DNA from: Strix aluco
Taxonomy: Eukaryota > Chordata > Aves > Strigiformes > Strigidae
Direction of reading: 5' to 3'
Assembly (NCBI RefSeq): GCF_031877795.1
Contig: NC_133933.1
Span: 22,162,029 to 22,226,028 of the forward strand
Length of the DNA: 64,000 bases
The position numbers and the translations under genes are program-made. This document shows, piece after piece, positions 59,701-64,000 of the stretch (positions are counted from its first letter, which is position 1; each line of letters opens with the position of its first letter). The notes under the pieces were generated by a model. The model searched no databases. It had not been told where the DNA came from and worked only from the letters and a program-made list of their open reading frames with translations.

Positions 59701-60508
59701 CCAGGTGCTCAGCAACTTTGCTGCCCATGGCAGCACCAAATGAGTCAGACAGGATAGGCTGAACAGACTTTTATTTAGACTCATATCCTGGCACGTAGGA
59801 GTGGCTGCAAAAGATATTATGAAAAGGTACAGAATGAGGTTTAAAGATTATTTTTTTTTTTTTTTTTTAAATTTCCATTGCAGGGGGGTGGAAGTCAGGA
59901 CAGGCAGGGCTTTTTTCAGGCAGTGTCCAGTTTCCTTTGCGGTTGCAGCACTGAGTCACAGGATTCACTCTGAGCTAAAATGTTTGGGTTTTTGCCTTTA
60001 CCGCTCCAATCAGAAGGATGTTCTAGAACCTGAGATGCTTTGTTAGGTTCTTGTTTTAATTTTCTAGCACAAAAATATTCACACATTTTCATCCTCATAT
60101 TCAACATTACCTTTGAATTCACACACCGTTTTCCATGGTTTATGGCAGATGACAACCATACCCTCTGTCTCAGCTTTCATTCTGCTGCATTAAATGAGCC
60201 ATGCTCTGGTAACCTCCTAAAATAGGCTCTTCTTTTCCTTGGCTGTGCTAGCCAATCATCTCTGGACATGCTAGACTAGCTGCCTCTCACTGAAAAAGAG
60301 TGGTCAGAACTGCATGCAATTTCCCAAGGAGATGGCAGAATCTGCTGGCCTGAATGCTGTCCTGCCACAACTCTCCAGTTACGCATCCTAAGATAAGTGT
60401 TGGCTTTTTATGCCATTGCATTGTATTAGCAATGACGCTCATTGTGTAACTGTTGACTACAATGGCATTTTCTCTTTCTCAGTCACTTCCATGTGGTGAC
60501 CCCGTACA
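53744..60508. other. PCARE upstream region and intergenic stretch to CLIP4
   Basis: It should contain the PCARE promoter and any 5' untranslated exon, on the minus strand just right of 53743; no TATA box is obvious. The rest is AT-rich intergenic DNA with poly(T) runs (57910-57920, 58009-58021, 59850-59869). No exon, RNA gene or LTR was recognised. Confidence 0.55.
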
Positions 60509-60673
60509 TCAATCTTATGGTGGTGGAGTCCCCATCCCTGGAGGTATTTAAGAGGCGGGTTGACATAGCGCTGAGGAATATGGTGTAGTTGAGAACTGTC
60601 AATGTCAGGCTAATGGTTGGACTAGATGATCTTCAAGGTCTTTTCCAACCTAGACGATTCTGTGATTCTGTAG
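60509..60673 (+). mobile_element. CR1 LINE 3' end
   Basis: The sequence GGTGGTGGAGTCCCCATCCC, then AGGCGGGTTGACATAGCGCT, then GGTTGGACTAGATGATCTTC, ending CCTAGACGATTCTGTGATTC, matches the 3' end of the CR1 at 38150-40396 closely. It is 5' truncated. Confidence 0.9.
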
Positions 60674-61789
60674 TTCATTCCTTTCTAACAGCAATTCTTT
60701 CATATTTTATTTTTCTCATCAGCTTGCTGTTTTTTCTGCCAAAATCATTAATGGAAAATATGAAACAAAGATTAGTTTTAAGAATAATACCCCAAGATGT
60801 CATTGGTAACCTCTCTCAGCCCAGTACTTTCCATTCAACTCCACTCAACACTGTTTCCCCCTGTGCTTGTGCTTTACTTCCACTGAAGTTCTCCTAAATT
60901 CTAGTCTTCTCCAGAATTGCTAATAATTTCCATTTCAGGCACTTCACTAAAGCCCACTATTCAATATCAGCCATAATACATTCCTTTGTCCAGAACATCA
61001 AGCATCTCAAAAAAGGTAGACGTCAACTGCCAATCCTAAGCTTGCATTTGATCTCGCTCACATCCATGTCTTTGGTTATACTTCAGACTCCTTTACTAAA
61101 TACCCTGGAGGTGAAAATAGCAGGCCTGCATTCTCCTGGATTACAATATTTCTTTGCCTTTTCTGAAGTGTGGAACATTTCTAAGAAATGGAAGAAATAT
61201 CTTAGCTTTTCTCTAGCCATCTGGTATCATGTTTACTGTCACAGCTGCAAGTCCATGTTCCACTTCTTTCAGTTTTCAAGTCTCTGGGATCCAAAAGCAC
61301 TTGCAGCTCTTGACTTTTCCAGTACTTCACTTGAGGTAATTTCCACTTGTCATTCTCATTATTTCTCCTCCCTCCCCTCCGCACAACTAATGGAAAAACA
61401 ACAACAAAAACCTGATTATAAACTTCAGTTATATTTACTTAATAGTGATGCACATTGAGCATAAAAATATATCAGGACTTGTCTGAATTTTTATCCAGGT
61501 CAAATTCCCCTCAAGTAGCCTGGGCTCAAGCCATATGAAAATGGGTTTACCACTGCATGGGTTTCTCAGAGATTATCAATCTTTGGATTTAGATCCTTAT
61601 TATGTTTACAGCACTGGATAAGCACCCCCTGAAAAGCCTTCTTGGAAGTTGCTACTTTTGTTCCTGCCATTGGTTACTAAAATAACTGGGAAGTCCAGAT
61701 TTCTGAGTTCTGTGCTTAAATCTGCCAGTGGTTCTGTGTGACCCGAAGCAAGTCCCTTAGGCAGCTGGTGGTGCAGAACCATTTCATGG
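60674..61789. other. Unannotated stretch before the CpG island
   Basis: AT-rich, with scattered short ORFs of no coding character. I see no gene, repeat or RNA feature. Confidence 0.5.
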
Positions 61790-63010
61790 CCTTAAGCGTT
61801 CCTGAGTGCTCGGCGCTGCAGTTCGCGGGTACCAAGCTCCGCGCCGCGTCTCTCCCTGCTCCCCATCCTTGCTCCCGGCCGTACCCCTGCTCCCCATCCT
61901 TGCCCCCGGCCGTACCGCCGAGCCCCATTTCTCTCGGGGGCTGTGCGCAGTGCGGAGCACCGGGATTGCTCCCCTGCTCCTCCCCAGAGCAGAGCCGCCT
62001 GACCTGCCGTTCGCTGGCCTTTCCATCGCCCCTTGGCTTTGTTTCTGAGTGCGGGCAGGGTCGTCCCCGCCGCCGGACCGGGGTTGCTGGGGTGTCCCAG
62101 GCCCGTCCCCACCCGGGCCGAGCGCGGGGGCCTGCAGCCACCCTGGGCCACACGGCGACCCCGGCCGCTGTTTGGGAAGGTGTGGGGGGGTGCTTAGAGA
62201 CGCCTACTGCGGTCGCCTGCGGGGCGCTGCCCGCCCGCCGCCTTTTAGGAAACGCGCAGCCGGAACGGCGGCGCGGGGAGGCTGCGCGCCCTGCGGCAAC
62301 GCCTCTGGCGCCCCCCCCTCCCCTCAGCGCCGCCGGTGCTACGGCTGCTCCCGAAAACCGGACTCGCCCCCCGCCAGGCCCTGCCCAGCCTGGCCGGCAC
62401 CGCCCGCGGGCAGGACGGGGGCGGGGCGAGGAGGGCGGTGCTGGCCGCCATAGGGCGGGGGGCGGGGCGGGCGCGGCGCCGGGGCCTCGCTCGGCTCCCT
62501 CAGCGGCGGGCGGGCGGGAGGCCCCGGCAGCGCCCGGCCGCGCCCCTCCCCGCGGAGAGCAGGTAGGGCTCGGGGGGGGCGGCCGCCTCCCCGCACCTCC
62601 CGCGGGGGAGCGGGCCGCGGGCCGGCGGCCTCTCGGGGTCCTCCCGCCCTCCCTCTGTGCGGGGTGGCGGCGTGGGGGCCGCCGCAGCGGGCGGGCGGGC
62701 GGTTGGGCCGCGGCCGGCCCTGGCCCCGGTGCGCGGCGCAGCGCTACCCCCGCCCCGCGCCAGCGGCGGGCACACATCGCCTCGCGGGGCCGTGGGGCCG
62801 CCCGGCGGGCCGGGGTTGCGTGGGGCAGGGCGGCACGGCGAGGGCAGCCTGTGGGGAGCGGGGGGGCGGGAGGGGAGGCGCGGCGGCCTCGCGGCGCGGT
62901 GAGGTGTTGCCGCCTGCCCCAGCCCGCTGAGACGGCGGCTGGGCCCCCCCCCGGCTCCCCGGGGGCTCGCTCTGGTGAGCGGCCCGTGATCGGAGCCGTT
63001 CCTGGCTTTC
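61790..63010 (+). promoter_or_regulatory. CLIP4: CpG island, probable CLIP4 promoter and first exon
   Basis: About 1.2 kb of very GC- and CpG-rich DNA, with GC-box-like GGGGCGGGG and GGGCGGG runs near 62420-62470. It is in sharp contrast to the AT-rich DNA on both sides. The long ORFs on both strands here are typical of GC-rich DNA without stops and have no protein-like pattern. Splice donors for an untranslated first exon could be CAG|GTAGGG at 62563 or CTG|GTGAGC at 62975. CLIP4 on the + strand is the gene next to PCARE in human; no CLIP4 coding exon is visible. The assignment to CLIP4 is from gene order only. Confidence 0.6.
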
Positions 63011-64000
63011 TGCTGGGGGAGGTGGCGCGGGAAGCTTTGAACGAGCAGAGCCGGCCGGGACAGCTCCGAAACCTGAACTCTCTTAAACTTCCAGCTTCTC
63101 AAAACAAAGTGCCGTGTTGCAAGAGGGCCCCCGCACACCAGTGGAAAAACCAGTCTTGAGTGTACCTAGAGACACACGTAACATGTCCGCCATCCGTGCT
63201 GTAAATTTTATGGAGCAAGCAGATAGTGTATGTGCAAGAGTCTTGTTGTCTGAACTTAATTTTTCAGCTTCAACATATATGATACATGATAACTAATCCA
63301 TTATACATGGTTGCTGTCAAAAATAGCATCACATCTGTGACATGTTCTCCTGTCATAGTCCTAGCACAATTGTATTTCATCGCTTAAAGTGCTTGTGCAT
63401 TTGCAAGTTTTTTTTTTATAGCACTTGCAGGAAAACTTTGTGCTTTAACACAAATTGCAAATCACAAAATCTGGAGTACGTAAAAAAGTTGGATCCAGTA
63501 TTATACAACTTTTTTTCTTTTTTTATGCAGAGGTACCATGCACTTCTCTGTAATGTGTGGGTATCGGGAAACCTGTAGTTGCTTTTCAGTCTTGTCAACA
63601 TAAAGTGTGTGTGCGTCTGATGACTCCTTCAAGTTTTCTTATTTTTTTTCCAATGATATTTCTATTTTTAATTCAGTTAGAAGAACTGTATGTATGGCTG
63701 TCAAATAGTAAGTATGATACTCTCTGCTGTGATAAACTATGCTTAGCAGTGGTTTGGCAGTGTTGTGAACAGGAAAATTCTGTCTTTTCTTTCATTGAAT
63801 TTCTCTAACCGTTTCTTTCCGTCTGTCTAAACTTGTCTTACTAATGTAGGGAAATCATTGCTCTTCTGGAAGACCTTCCATTCCATTTCACCTGAGTCTG
63901 TATGTCTTGGATATTATTAATACCCCAGGCAGTTGTGGTTTTGCTCAGAACAGAAGTCGTTACAAGGACAACGTCTGCTTGTCTCTTTTCCCTTTCTTTG
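63011..64000. other. Presumed first intron of CLIP4, nothing recognised
   Basis: AT-rich sequence after the CpG island with poly(T) runs. No exon with both splice sites and coding character was found up to the window end. Confidence 0.45.

Noticed and set aside
61738-63159. A 473-codon + strand ORF and a 353-codon - strand ORF over the CpG island
   Set aside because: Both are low-complexity Gly/Ala/Pro/Arg readings of GC-rich DNA, overlap each other, and show no domain. Long frames are expected by chance where stop codons are rare.
63850-63893. Sequence reading LLEDLPFHF near the window end, slightly like the N-terminus of CLIP4
   Set aside because: The frame closes at once (TGA), there is no ATG in the expected place, and the resemblance covers only four residues.

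Overview
This is vertebrate genomic DNA, almost certainly from a bird. Genes are split into small exons with GT/AG junctions and long introns. The repeats are CR1 LINEs of avian type plus several avian endogenous-retrovirus LTRs. The three genes lie in the order and orientation known from human 2p23.2: TOGARAM2 (+), PCARE (-), then the CpG-island promoter expected for CLIP4 (+). I recognised the genes by reading the translated exons; no database was searched.

Layout. Positions 1-31352 hold the 3' two thirds of TOGARAM2: 13 coding exons whose splice phases agree at every junction and give 663 codons to a stop, covering two TOG (tubulin-binding) domains. An extra coding-like exon at 32894-33044 has the right phase to be an alternative 3' end. 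Positions 45635-53743 hold PCARE in two exons, 1299 aa in total. The long open frame of exon 1 runs past a splice donor into the intron, and the true C-terminus comes from a small exon at 45635-45764. Positions 61790-63010 are a CpG island with no credible ORF, probably the CLIP4 promoter and first untranslated exon.

Mobile DNA. The last large TOGARAM2 intron carries a minus-strand provirus (23392-30135) with 712/713-bp LTRs, a 5-bp target duplication (CATTT) and a primer-binding site matching a serine tRNA. It has a frameshifted gag, no pol, and an env that keeps its transmembrane subunit. Between env and the 3' LTR lies about 2 kb of unusual sequence. This holds a duplicated module, each copy made of a splice acceptor followed by a small membrane-protein ORF, and one copy is split by a nested 894-bp solo LTR with its own 5-bp target duplication (ATGTT). 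A solo LTR related to the provirus sits at 12487-13157 (target duplication ATCTT). Other insertions are an LTR at 13934-14522, an LTR-like element near 7189-7650, a CR1 of about 2.2 kb with ORF1 and endonuclease but no reverse transcriptase (38150-40396), three short CR1 3' ends, and hAT-like fragments near 48.9 kb.

TOGARAM2 and PCARE are both tied to cilia: the first by its family's action on axonemal microtubules, the second by its role in photoreceptor disc formation. The least explained part of the window is the 3' accessory region of the provirus.
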